From Microbispora triticiradicis (lineage in GTDB: Bacteria > Actinomycetota > Actinomycetes > Streptosporangiales > Streptosporangiaceae), in the NCBI GenBank assembly GCA_003260025.2, contig QFZU02000047.1, forward strand, positions 25,111-89,110: a DNA stretch of 64,000 nt, in the 5' to 3' direction. The position numbers and the translations under genes were made by a program. This document shows, piece by piece, positions 1-7,661 of this stretch; position 1 is the stretch's first letter; each line of letters starts with the position of its first letter. Below the pieces are notes generated by a model. That model was not told the origin of the DNA, did not search any database, and saw only the letters and a program-made list of their open reading frames with translations.

Positions 1-383
1 GCGGCGAAGCCCGTCTTGGTGTCGCGCCAGGTCAGCGCGGCGAGCACGATGGCGCCCGCCAGCACCGACAGGCCCTGCCCGTCGCGCCGGTGCACGGGGT
101 CGAGGTCGCGGGCGTTCTGCCCGAGCGCCCGCGCGGCCATGCCCAGGCTGTTCGCCACCACCATCCACAGGCCGATGACGACCTTGCCGATCACCAGGAA
201 GACCCAGCTGATCGGGTCGTGTCCGGTGGCGGGCGGGCGTTTCCTGGGCGCGGGCCGGGGCGCAGCCCTGCCTCGGGAGCCGGCCGGGGACCGTTTCGGT
301 GCTGCCGTACGGGACCCGGAGCGCGGCCCGGAGCGGGGCGTGGAGCGCTTGCCGGACCCCTGTCCGGACGTACGGGTGGCCAT
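1..383 (-). CDS. ftsK: DNA translocase FtsK/SpoIIIE, N-terminal fragment (runs off left edge)
   Basis: About 127 residues of a protein that continues beyond the window. The ATG at 383 opens a basic Arg/Pro/Ser/Lys-rich tail (about residues 1-55), then a hydrophobic stretch (WVFLVIGKVVIGLW) that begins the membrane anchor. In the family, the anchor holds the protein at the division septum and the C-terminal motor, outside this window, pumps chromosomal DNA. The call rests on this tail-plus-anchor layout and on position: actinobacterial ftsK usually follows dapA and rnj on the same strand, and both lie at 15-18 kb here. No clear Shine-Dalgarno sequence precedes the start. The tail itself is poorly conserved, so the call is probable rather than certain. 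Confidence 0.72.
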   Translation of the reverse strand, partial: MATRTSGQGSGKRSTPRSGPRSGSRTAAPKRSPAGSRGRAAPRPAPRKRPPATGHDPISWVFLVIGKVVIGLWMVVANSLGMAARALGQNARDLDPVHRRDGQGLSVLAGAIVLAALTWRDTKTGFA

Positions 384-447
384 GATGCCGAAGTTACCCC
401 GGAGGCGGGCGATTACCGGCACGACGCGCCGGACGGGCCCTCACCTG

Positions 448-1221
448 TCAGTAGGCGCGGCGCTGACGCAGGGCGGAGCGCTCGATGCGCTCGCGCGCCT
501 CCAGCAGGCAGGAGGCGATCTCCTTCTCCCGCTCCGGGGTGAGGCGCGGGATCGGCACCGAGCAGCTGATGGCGTCCCTCGGCGGGTCGCTGATCCGCAG
601 CGCCACGCCGAAGCACCGCAGCCCCTCGGTGTTCTCCTCACGGTCGACCGAGTATCCCTGCTTGCGCACCCGGCGCAGGTCGACCAGCAACTCCTCGGCG
701 TCCACGATGGTGTGGGCCGTCAGTGAGGGCAGCTCGGCCGGCAGCAGCGCGCGCACCTCCTCGTCGTCCCGGCTCGCCAGGATCGCCTTGCCGAGGGAGG
801 TGGTGCTCGCGGGCAGCCGGCGCCCGACCCGGGAGAACGGCCGCAGGTAGTGGCGTGAGGCGCGGGTGGCGAGGTAGACCACGTCGAAGTGGTCGAGCCG
901 GGCGAGGTGCACGGTCTCCCCCGTCACCTCCGCCAGCCAGTCCAGGGCGTCGTGCGCGAGCTGGACCACCGGGTCGCCGTCGATGTACGTCGCCCCGACC
1001 AGCAGGGCCCGCATGCCGATCCGGTACAACGTGCCGGTGACGTCGGTCTCGATCCAGCCGAGGTCGACCAGCGTGCGCAGCAGAGCGTGCAGGCTGCTCT
1101 TGGGGTAGCCCAGCTTGCCCTGCAGGTCGGTGAGGCTGTGCAGCCCGGGATACTGCGCGAAGAAGTCGAGCAGCTCGACCGTCCGGAGCGCCGACTTCAC
1201 GTGCGGCACGGGTTCCGCCAT
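448..1221 (-). CDS. IclR-family transcriptional regulator
   Basis: A 257-residue IclR-type regulator, the usual family length. The N-terminal winged helix (about residues 5-65) contains SALRTVELLDFF and the KLGYPKSSLHALLRTL recognition region. The effector-binding domain follows, with the typical LGKAILA, GYSVDREENTEG and CFGVALRI segments. The ATG at 1221 is chosen because it has GGGAGG seven bases upstream; an upstream in-frame start lacks a site. IclR proteins commonly control sugar-acid and aromatic-acid catabolism. It is the only regulator in the adjoining galacturonate locus and is the first candidate for binding the inverted repeats near 5.7-5.8 kb and 10.0-10.1 kb. It reads in the same direction as the enolase-family gene just upstream, with a 31-base gap. 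Binding is inferred. Confidence 0.93.
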   Translation of the reverse strand: MAEPVPHVKSALRTVELLDFFAQYPGLHSLTDLQGKLGYPKSSLHALLRTLVDLGWIETDVTGTLYRIGMRALLVGATYIDGDPVVQLAHDALDWLAEVTGETVHLARLDHFDVVYLATRASRHYLRPFSRVGRRLPASTTSLGKAILASRDDEEVRALLPAELPSLTAHTIVDAEELLVDLRRVRKQGYSVDREENTEGLRCFGVALRISDPPRDAISCSVPIPRLTPEREKEIASCLLEARERIERSALRQRRAY

Positions 1222-1252
1222 TTGGTACCTCCCTGACCCGCCTGTCCGCCTC

Positions 1253-2416
1253 CTATTGTGAGCCGGTTCCCCAGGAGGCGACCGTACGGGAGGCGATGTA
1301 GTCCACATCCAGATCATCCCCCAGTCCGGGGGCATCCGGCATCCGCACCTTCCCGTCCATGAGCGGGTCGACGATCGACCGCAGGTGCGGGGCGGGGGTG
1401 TCGTAGTCCGAGTGCGGGTGCAGCAGGCCCCGCTCGTACCACCGCCCGCACAGCGTGGCGCCGATCACGGCCAGGGCGCCGGACCCGTTGCCGTGGATCT
1501 CGCAGTCCATGCCGAACGACTCGGCGAGGTGCACGGCCTTGACCGCCGGGATGATCCCGCCGGAGCCGACCACGCCCACTCTGAGGATGTCGCACGCTCC
1601 GGCGGCCACCCACTCGGCCCGGGCCATGTGCTTGCCCCAGGAGGTCTCCGGCCCGAGGATCGGCGTCCTGAGCTGGTCGGCGAGCCACCGGTACGACTGC
1701 ACCGACGCCTCCTCCATCGGCTCCTCGTACCAGGCGAAGTCCAGCTCGTCGAGGGCCCGGCCGAGAGTGAGGGCCTCGGAGCGGGAGTACCAGTGGTTGC
1801 TGTCGAGCATGAGCGCGACGTCCGGGCCGACCGCGTCGCGGACCGCCGCGCACGCCTCGATGTCGCGGTCCACGCCGTACGGCATGGGCGGCATCCAGGT
1901 GTGCAGCTTGATCCCGCGGTAGCCGCGGGAGACCAGGTCCTTGGCGAAGGCGGCGTAGTCCTCAGGGGTGGCGAGGCCGCCGGGGATGTCGTCGCCGCAC
2001 ATGGTGCTCGCGTACGCCGGCACCTCGGCGCGGGCGCCGCCGAGGAGCTTCCAGACGGGCAGGCCGAGCCTGCGCCCGGCGAGGTCCCACAGCGCCTGGT
2101 CGGCGGCGCTGAGCGCCCGGTCGGAGAGGTTGCCCTGGGCGCCGCGCTGGCGGCGGGCGACGCGGTGCCACAGCCGCTCCCGGTCGAGGCTGTCCTGGCC
2201 GATCAGCGCCGGGCCGATGTGACCCGCGATCACCGCCTCCCGTACGGTGTCCGGCGCGGCGAGGCAGCGTCCGGTGGCGCCGTCGCTGTCGGTGATCGTG
2301 AGCAGCGCCTCCCGCACCTCGCGGGGCGGGCCGGGGTGCCGGTGGCCGTGCCCGTCGACCACGGACCTGGTGACCGTGGTGAAGACCGTGACGACGACCC
2401 GTTCGACGACCGCCAT
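1253..2416 (-). CDS. Enolase-superfamily (mandelate racemase/muconate lactonizing) sugar-acid enzyme
   Basis: A 387-residue enolase-superfamily member with an N-terminal capping domain and a C-terminal barrel. Visible active-site elements are K170-L-H172 on the second strand, putative metal ligands D205 (LDSNH), E231 (YEEP) and E257 (GPE), and H308 (EIHGN). The usual K-x-K is K-x-H here, so it is not a simple copy of the glucarate dehydratase at 11.0 kb. The family abstracts a proton alpha to a carboxylate and usually then dehydrates or cycloisomerises the substrate. With uronate dehydrogenase in the same locus, a galactarolactone cycloisomerase or sugar-acid dehydratase role is plausible but unproven. 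The ATG has a strong GAGGAGG-type site. It is probably cotranscribed with the IclR gene downstream and the transporter genes upstream. Confidence 0.85.
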   Translation of the reverse strand: MAVVERVVVTVFTTVTRSVVDGHGHRHPGPPREVREALLTITDSDGATGRCLAAPDTVREAVIAGHIGPALIGQDSLDRERLWHRVARRQRGAQGNLSDRALSAADQALWDLAGRRLGLPVWKLLGGARAEVPAYASTMCGDDIPGGLATPEDYAAFAKDLVSRGYRGIKLHTWMPPMPYGVDRDIEACAAVRDAVGPDVALMLDSNHWYSRSEALTLGRALDELDFAWYEEPMEEASVQSYRWLADQLRTPILGPETSWGKHMARAEWVAAGACDILRVGVVGSGGIIPAVKAVHLAESFGMDCEIHGNGSGALAVIGATLCGRWYERGLLHPHSDYDTPAPHLRSIVDPLMDGKVRMPDAPGLGDDLDVDYIASRTVASWGTGSQ

Positions 2417-2509
2417 GGAACCTCGCCTCCTCAGTGGGCTGGCCTCAGTGGTTGAGAGGGCCGGTGCGCGGTCAGGGACGCACCGGCCCGGTCCGGGGGT
2501 GACCGCCGC

Positions 2510-3799
2510 TCAGCCGCCGTTGGCCTTCTTCCATTCGGCCTGGGCGTCGGTCAGCTTCTGCGCCAGGGTGTCGAGGAACTCCTGGGGCTTCATCTGGCCG
2601 AGCAGCACCTTCTGGAAGAGGGGCTCGGTGTCGGCCTTGGTGATGGAGGAGAACTGGGGCAGGTAGTACGGCGGCGACACGACCTGCGTGTTCGGGTCGT
2701 TCAGCGTGTCGACGGCCGTCTTGAGGTGGTCCAGGCTCTGCACCCAGGAGTCGCCCTGCGCGTCGGTGTTGGCCGGGATCTGGCCCGTCTGCTGGTTCCA
2801 GTAGCTGTTGCCGTCATGGGAGACGAGGAACTCCACGAACTTCCAGGCGGCGTCCTTGTGCTCGCTGTTCTTGAACACCGCGAAGCCGTCCACGGGGTTG
2901 GCGACGACGGTCCGCCTGCCCCCGGGGCCGGTCGGCAGCGCGAACGCGCCGATCTTGTCCTTGCCGTGCGCCTTGACGTGGTCGTTGTAGGAGCCCAGGT
3001 TGTGGTGCATCATCGCGATCTTCCCGGTGCCGAAGGCGGCGACCATCTTCGGGAAGTCGTTGGTGACGTCGGCCTCGGGGGTGTCCTTCTTGTACAGCCC
3101 GGCCATCCTGGTGAGGAACTCGGCGTTCTTCGGGTCGTTGACCGTGCTCCTGCCCGAGGCGTCGAAGAACTGGCCGATCCCCGAGTAGGAGTACATCTCG
3201 GCCAGGATCTGGAAGATCGACCCGGCGCCGCCGCGGATGGTGTAGCCGTACTGGTCGGGCTTCCTGGTCAGCCCGTCGGCGTCCTTGAAGAACTCGTCCC
3301 AGGTCTGCGGGGCCTGTTGAAGCCTGTCCTTCAGGTACCAGACCACGTCCATGTTGGAGGTGTTCGGCACGAGGTAGAGCTTGCCGTCGGGCACGGTCTT
3401 GCGGACCGAGTCGAGCATCGGCGTGGCCAGCCTGCCGTTCACCGAACTTTTGGCCAGCCACTCGTCCGCCGGCTCCAGCGCCTGCTGGCCGGTCAGGTTG
3501 GCCAGGTACGACGTGGTGACGCCGCCGACGTCGGGGGTGTCGCCGCCCGCGACGGCCGTGTCGTACTTCTGCTGGACGGAGGCGATGGGGACGCCGACGT
3601 ACTCGACGTGGATCTTGGGGTTGGTCGCCTCGAACCGCTTGATCAGCTCCTGGTAGACCGGGGTGCGGGCGCCGCCGTTGTTGTCCCAGAACGTGATGGT
3701 CGTCTTGCCGGAGCCCTCGCCGGAGCCCGAGTCCGACCCGCACCCGGTGGCGGTGACGGCGAGAACGGCGAGCGCCGCCCAGGTCACCTTCATCTTCAT
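2510..3799 (-). CDS. ABC transporter sugar-binding lipoprotein
   Basis: A 429-residue extracellular solute-binding protein of the carbohydrate (family 1) type. The N-terminus is a lipoprotein signal: hydrophobic AALAVLAVTATG followed by the lipobox cysteine at about residue 20 and a Ser/Gly linker. The mature part has the expected TITFWDNNGG opening, the KFVEFLVSH element and a helical C-terminus. It should sit on the outer face of the membrane and hand a sugar or uronate oligomer to the two permeases encoded upstream on the same strand (46-base gap). No ATPase gene is present in the locus, so a shared MsiK-type ATPase encoded elsewhere is likely. Context points to a pectin-derived galacturonate or oligogalacturonate ligand, which is inference. 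Confidence 0.93.
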   Translation of the reverse strand: MKMKVTWAALAVLAVTATGCGSDSGSGEGSGKTTITFWDNNGGARTPVYQELIKRFEATNPKIHVEYVGVPIASVQQKYDTAVAGGDTPDVGGVTTSYLANLTGQQALEPADEWLAKSSVNGRLATPMLDSVRKTVPDGKLYLVPNTSNMDVVWYLKDRLQQAPQTWDEFFKDADGLTRKPDQYGYTIRGGAGSIFQILAEMYSYSGIGQFFDASGRSTVNDPKNAEFLTRMAGLYKKDTPEADVTNDFPKMVAAFGTGKIAMMHHNLGSYNDHVKAHGKDKIGAFALPTGPGGRRTVVANPVDGFAVFKNSEHKDAAWKFVEFLVSHDGNSYWNQQTGQIPANTDAQGDSWVQSLDHLKTAVDTLNDPNTQVVSPPYYLPQFSSITKADTEPLFQKVLLGQMKPQEFLDTLAQKLTDAQAEWKKANGG

Positions 3800-3844
3800 G
3801 GTTCCTCCTGGTCAGGAGAGGCTGTGTAGAGCTGGGGGGGATCG

Positions 3845-4723
3845 CTATCCCTTGACCGCGCCGGCGCTGATGCCGTGCACGAGATAGCGCTGGACCACTG
3901 CGAACACGCAGACCACCGGCAGAGCGGCGACGACGCCACCGGCCGCCAGAGCCCCGAAGTCGGCGCTGTACTCCCCGATCGTGTAGCTGAGCCCGACGGG
4001 GATCGTGAAGCTGTCCTGCCTGCTGACGAACATCAGCGCGAACAGGAAGTTGTTCCACGTGTGGATGAACGCGAACGACCCGACCGCGATCAGGCCGGGC
4101 CGCAGCTGCGGCAGCACGATCGCGAGGAAGCCGCGCAGCCGGCCGCAGCCGTCGACCATCGCGGCCTCCTCCACCGTGAACGGCACGGCCGAGACGAACC
4201 CGCTCATGAGGATGATCGACAGGGGCAGGTTGAAGACGGTGTCGGCGACGATCAGGCTGCCGAGGCTGTTGATGAGGCCGAGCGTCTTGAAGATCGAGAA
4301 CAGCGGGATCAGCATCATCGCGCCGGGGACGAACTGGGTGCACAGCAGCACGACCATGAACAGGCTCCGGCCGCGGAACCGGTACCGCGCCAGCGCGTAC
4401 CCGCCCATGACCGCGATCACCGTGGTGACCAGCAGCGACCACACCCCGACGATGACGCTGTTCCGGAAGAACACCGCGTAGCCGATGTCGTTCCAGACGG
4501 TCTGGAAGTGCTCGAACGTGATCGGCCACGGCACCGGGTCGGCCGATCCCGCGGGCCGCAGGGCGAAGACCAGCATCCAGTAGAACGGCACGAGCGTGAA
4601 GATCAGATACATCCCGAGAGGGACGTAGAGCCGCAGCACCCGGCCGGGATCCCGTCTCGGCCGCCCGGGGCGGGCCTCGGGCACCGCTCGCGGATGCGGG
4701 CGGGTCATGACGTCGGCGCTCAT
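3845..4723 (-). CDS. Carbohydrate ABC transporter permease (MalG type)
   Basis: A 292-residue inner-membrane permease with about six membrane segments. The EAA loop that contacts the ATPase is visible as EEAAMVDGCGRLRGFLAIVLP, about 190-210 residues in. The C-terminal segment ends with RYLVHGISAGAVKG, the usual MalG-type ending. Two ATG codons are in frame. The one at 4723 is preferred because AGGAGG lies nine bases before it, and that AGGAGG overlaps the other candidate start at 4741, next to the stop codon of the upstream permease. The gene is therefore tightly coupled to its partner permease. The longer open frame that extends upstream across the partner gene is an out-of-frame artefact. 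Confidence 0.93.
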   Translation of the reverse strand: MSADVMTRPHPRAVPEARPGRPRRDPGRVLRLYVPLGMYLIFTLVPFYWMLVFALRPAGSADPVPWPITFEHFQTVWNDIGYAVFFRNSVIVGVWSLLVTTVIAVMGGYALARYRFRGRSLFMVVLLCTQFVPGAMMLIPLFSIFKTLGLINSLGSLIVADTVFNLPLSIILMSGFVSAVPFTVEEAAMVDGCGRLRGFLAIVLPQLRPGLIAVGSFAFIHTWNNFLFALMFVSRQDSFTIPVGLSYTIGEYSADFGALAAGGVVAALPVVCVFAVVQRYLVHGISAGAVKG

Positions 4724-4737
4724 CGCCGGAGCCCTCC

Positions 4738-5604
4738 TCATCGGTCCTCGCCGAACCGGCTGAGCCGGAGGTAGAGGACGGAGCAGAACAGCAGGATCAC
4801 GAAGCCCGCCATCGTCAGCGCCGAGCCGTACCCGAAGTCCTTGGAGTCGACGGCGCGCTGCGCGACGTACAGCGGCAGCGTGGTCGTGACCTGCGCGGGA
4901 CCGCCGCCGGTGAGCGTGTAGAGCAGGTCGACGTTGTTGAACTCCCAGACCCCGCGCAGCAGCGTGGCCAGCACGATCGCGTCGCGCAGATGCGGCAGCG
5001 TGACGTGGCGGAAGCGCCTGAGACGCCCGGCGCCGTCCACCGCCGCGGCCTCGTACAGCTCGCCCGGGATGCCCTGCAACCCGGCGAGCAGGAGGATCGC
5101 GAAGAACGGCACGCCGCGCCACAGTTCCGCCACGACCACGGCGGGGAAGACCGTGTCCGGATTGCCGAGGACCGCCGCCTCGGGCTGCCCGAGGAAACGC
5201 AGGACGCCGGTGCCCGGCGTGTAGAGCAGGATCCAGATGCCCGTCGTCAGCACTCCGGAGACGGCCCACGGGGAGAACACCAGCGACCGGGCGAGCCCCC
5301 GCCCGATGAAGGTTTCATTGACTATCAACGCGAGGGCAAGTCCGAGGATCAGCTGGAGACCGATCTCGGCGATCACCCATTTGGCGGTGAACCCCAGGCT
5401 GTGCCAGAAAACCTCGTCCTCGGTCAGCATGCGCCGGAAATTGTCCAGCCCGGCGAAGCCGTCCGCCCATGGCCGGGTGAGGTTGCGGTGCTGCAGGCTG
5501 TAGTACGCGACGCTGCCGATCGGATAGACGAGGAACGCGGCGATCAGCGCGACCGTCGGCGAGATCAGCAGGTACGGCACGGCCCTGCGGCGCATCGTCG
5601 TCAC
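4738..5604 (-). CDS. Carbohydrate ABC transporter permease (MalF type)
   Basis: A 288-residue permease partner of the downstream MalG-type protein. Membrane helices include YLLISPTVALIAAFLVYPIG near the N-terminus. The EAA motif appears as YEAAAVDGAGRLRRFRHVTLP, and the C-terminus ends in RLSRFGEDR. The start is set at the GTG at 5604, which follows GGAGGAG by eight bases; an ATG at 5649 would add 15 hydrophilic residues but has only a weak site. It is the first gene of the transporter operon (permease, permease, binding protein, then probably the enolase-family gene and IclR). The promoter region upstream is shared with the divergent pectate lyase gene, so sugar release and uptake are probably co-regulated. 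Confidence 0.93.
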   Translation of the reverse strand: MTTMRRRAVPYLLISPTVALIAAFLVYPIGSVAYYSLQHRNLTRPWADGFAGLDNFRRMLTEDEVFWHSLGFTAKWVIAEIGLQLILGLALALIVNETFIGRGLARSLVFSPWAVSGVLTTGIWILLYTPGTGVLRFLGQPEAAVLGNPDTVFPAVVVAELWRGVPFFAILLLAGLQGIPGELYEAAAVDGAGRLRRFRHVTLPHLRDAIVLATLLRGVWEFNNVDLLYTLTGGGPAQVTTTLPLYVAQRAVDSKDFGYGSALTMAGFVILLFCSVLYLRLSRFGEDR

Positions 5605-5654
5605 CGGCCCATCTCCTCCGCGGACGTCGTCCCGGTCCCTCCGAGACATATTCC

Positions 5655-5667
5655 TGAACGCCGTTCA
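5655..5667. promoter_or_regulatory. Perfect 13-bp inverted repeat, candidate operator of the transporter operon
   Basis: TGAACG-C-CGTTCA is a perfect inverted repeat 50 bases upstream of the preferred permease start and overlaps the alternative start region. Its GTTCA half-site recurs in the other intergenic regions of the locus. Function as an operator is inferred. Confidence 0.45.
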
Positions 5668-5798
5668 CAAACGTGGACGACGGATCAACGGTGATATTCC
5701 GCACTCGTCCTGTCAAGGACTCGTGTCCTATTCGAGACATTCACTCTTGGCACACCAGCACGCCTTGACCGCCGTCACGACTGGCCGTACGGTCCGGG

Positions 5799-5813
5799 TG
5801 TTCATGAATATGA
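5799..5813. promoter_or_regulatory. TGTTCA-N3-ATATGA motif upstream of pectate lyase, candidate operator
   Basis: The 15-bp motif TGTTCATGAATATGA contains the inverted repeat TTCAT-GAAT-ATGAA (5801-5814). The same TGTTCA-N3-ATATGA pattern recurs at 10000-10014 before the kdgD operon. A common regulator, probably the IclR protein, is the simplest explanation. This is inferred from recurrence only. Confidence 0.5.
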
Positions 5814-5859
5814 ATCGAGTTCAGAAGGATGACGGCACGACCGAGGAACGGAGACAGTC

Positions 5860-7158
5860 ATGCCCGCACGATCCCTGCTCGTGCCCGCCGTCCTGGCGCT
5901 CACGGCGCTCACGGCGGCCGTCCCGGTTTCGGCGGCGAACGCCGCCGGAAGTGATCCCGCCGGAGTCGAGCTCGGGCGGCAGACGCTGCCGGCGGGGGAC
6001 GGCTGGGCCTCGGCCGGCGCCGGCACCACCGGCGGCGCGGCGGCGCCCGCCGCCAACGTCCGGGTGGTCACCGACCGCGCGGGCCTGGTCGCGGCCCTCG
6101 CCTCCCCCGGCCCCCGGGTCGTCTACGTGAAGGGCGTCGTCGACGTCGACAGGACCTGCGCGGACTTCGCCACCGGCGGATACACCCTCGCCGGTTACCT
6201 CGCGGCATACGACCCGGCCGTGTGGGGCCGCGACACCGAGCCGTCCGGGCCGCTGGAGGACGCCCGGGCCGCCTCCGCGGCGGCGCAGACGAAGTACGTC
6301 AAGCTCAAAGTGCCGTCGGACACCACGATCGTCGGCCTGCCCGGAGCGACCATCCGGCACATCAACCTGCACGTGGACAAGGCCGACAACGTCATCATCC
6401 GCAACATCCGCTTCGAGGACGCGGCCGACTGCTTCCCCCAGTGGGACCCCACGGACGGCGACGAGGGCAACTGGAACTCCCTCTACGACAACATCTCGGT
6501 GACCGGTTCGACCCACGTGTGGATCGACCACAACACGTTCACCGACGGGGACAACCCGGACGCGGACCAGCCGGTCTACTTCGGCCGGCCGTACCAGGTG
6601 CACGACGGCCAGGCGGACATCACCAGCGCGTCCGACCTCGTGACCGTCTCCTGGAACAGCTTCCGCGACCACGACAAGACGATGCTGATCGGCTCGACCA
6701 ACAACCCCGCCAACGACCGGGGCAGGCTCAGCGTCACCGTGCACCACAACGAGTTCTACGACAACCTGCAGCGCCTGCCGCGGGTGCGGTTCGGCAAGGT
6801 GCACGTCTACAACAACTACTACCAGGCGCCCGACGCCGCGACCTTCGTGTACACGCTGGGCGTGGGCGTGGAGTCCCAGATCTACGCGGAGAACAACTAC
6901 TTCCGGCTCGGCCGCGCCGTGGACCCGGCCGCGCTGCTGTACGACTGGGGCGGCACCGCCCTCACCGCCAGGGGCAACCTGCTGCGCGTCGGCGGCACCG
7001 AACGGCCGATCGACCTGGTCGCGACGTACAACGCGAAGCACGACCCCGATCTCGGCGCGGACGCGGGCTGGACCCCGGCCCTGCACACCGGGATCGACCC
7101 CGCCGGGGCGGTGCCCAGGGAGGTCTCCCGGCACGCGGGAGCCGGGAAGATCCGCTGA
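5860..7158 (+). CDS. Secreted pectate lyase, polysaccharide lyase family 1
   Basis: A 432-residue exported enzyme. Residues 1 to about 28 form a Sec signal peptide (LLVPAVLALTALTAAVPVSA, then ANAA). The mature protein is a right-handed parallel beta-helix pectate lyase. Family 1 signatures visible are VWIDHNTFTDGD, with acidic residues for calcium, and LPRVRFGKVHVYNNYY, which carries the catalytic arginine region. The family cleaves de-esterified polygalacturonate by beta-elimination with calcium. It reads divergently from the uptake operon and is the only extracellular enzyme of the locus, so it supplies the substrate for the transporter and the cytosolic oxidative pathway. The ATG has GGAG ten bases upstream. 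No separate carbohydrate-binding module is present. Confidence 0.95.
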   Translation: MPARSLLVPAVLALTALTAAVPVSAANAAGSDPAGVELGRQTLPAGDGWASAGAGTTGGAAAPAANVRVVTDRAGLVAALASPGPRVVYVKGVVDVDRTCADFATGGYTLAGYLAAYDPAVWGRDTEPSGPLEDARAASAAAQTKYVKLKVPSDTTIVGLPGATIRHINLHVDKADNVIIRNIRFEDAADCFPQWDPTDGDEGNWNSLYDNISVTGSTHVWIDHNTFTDGDNPDADQPVYFGRPYQVHDGQADITSASDLVTVSWNSFRDHDKTMLIGSTNNPANDRGRLSVTVHHNEFYDNLQRLPRVRFGKVHVYNNYYQAPDAATFVYTLGVGVESQIYAENNYFRLGRAVDPAALLYDWGGTALTARGNLLRVGGTERPIDLVATYNAKHDPDLGADAGWTPALHTGIDPAGAVPREVSRHAGAGKIR

Positions 7159-7185
7159 CGTCCGCACGGTCTCCCCTGGCCCGCC

Positions 7186-7605
7186 TCAGGCGGGCATGCG
7201 GAGCCCGAGCTGGACGCACAGTTCAAGCTGGTCGTAGAAGACCTCGCTGCAGCCGATCAGGCCGCACGTGACGTCGATGTCGAACATCCAGCAGGAACGC
7301 ACGCTGACCCGCCGCCCGGTGGCCTCGACCACCTCCCCCGTGGTGAGCGGGAACGGGCCGGCGTGCGTACCGGTGCCCACGGCGGCCGCGGCCACGGCCG
7401 CGTCTGTGACGATCTTCTGCCACACCGTGACGCGCACGTCGGGGAACGCCTGCCAGACCAGCGTGTGGTACGACGCGACCTCCGAGCGGCCCTCCGCGGG
7501 CCCGCCGGGCCCCACCGCCCTGGGCTCCCGGCCGTAACAGGCCATGACCTCCCCGAGGTCGTGGGCGTTGTAGGCGCTGAAATACCGCTCAACCACGTGG
7601 AGCAC
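7186..7605 (-). CDS. SnoaL-like polyketide cyclase/ester cyclase family protein (NTF2 fold)
   Basis: A 139-residue NTF2-fold protein. Seen are the opening helix VVERYFSAYNAHDLGEVMACY, the conserved AFPDVRVTVWQKIVTDAAVAA strand region and the late strand SVRSCWMFDID. This order is typical of SnoaL/ester-cyclase-like proteins, which bind small hydrophobic or polar ligands; many have no known reaction. The GTG at 7605 is chosen as start since the similarity begins there and GGGGG lies upstream; the longer open frame beyond it is a shadow of the aldehyde dehydrogenase gene. It lies between the convergent pectate lyase gene and the aldehyde dehydrogenase gene, on the strand of the latter, 56 bases beyond its stop. 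A role in opening or isomerising a sugar lactone is possible but unsupported. Confidence 0.8.
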   Translation of the reverse strand: MLHVVERYFSAYNAHDLGEVMACYGREPRAVGPGGPAEGRSEVASYHTLVWQAFPDVRVTVWQKIVTDAAVAAAAVGTGTHAGPFPLTTGEVVEATGRRVSVRSCWMFDIDVTCGLIGCSEVFYDQLELCVQLGLRMPA

Positions 7606-7661
7606 GGCGAGACCCCCGTTTCCCGCACATCCGGAGTCCAGGTTACGCGGGCGTACGGCCG

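Noticed and set aside
3845..5269. A 474-codon frame that spans both permeases
   Set aside because: It reads the upstream permease out of frame. The two permeases have separate starts, EAA motifs and ribosome-binding sites, so no fusion is present.
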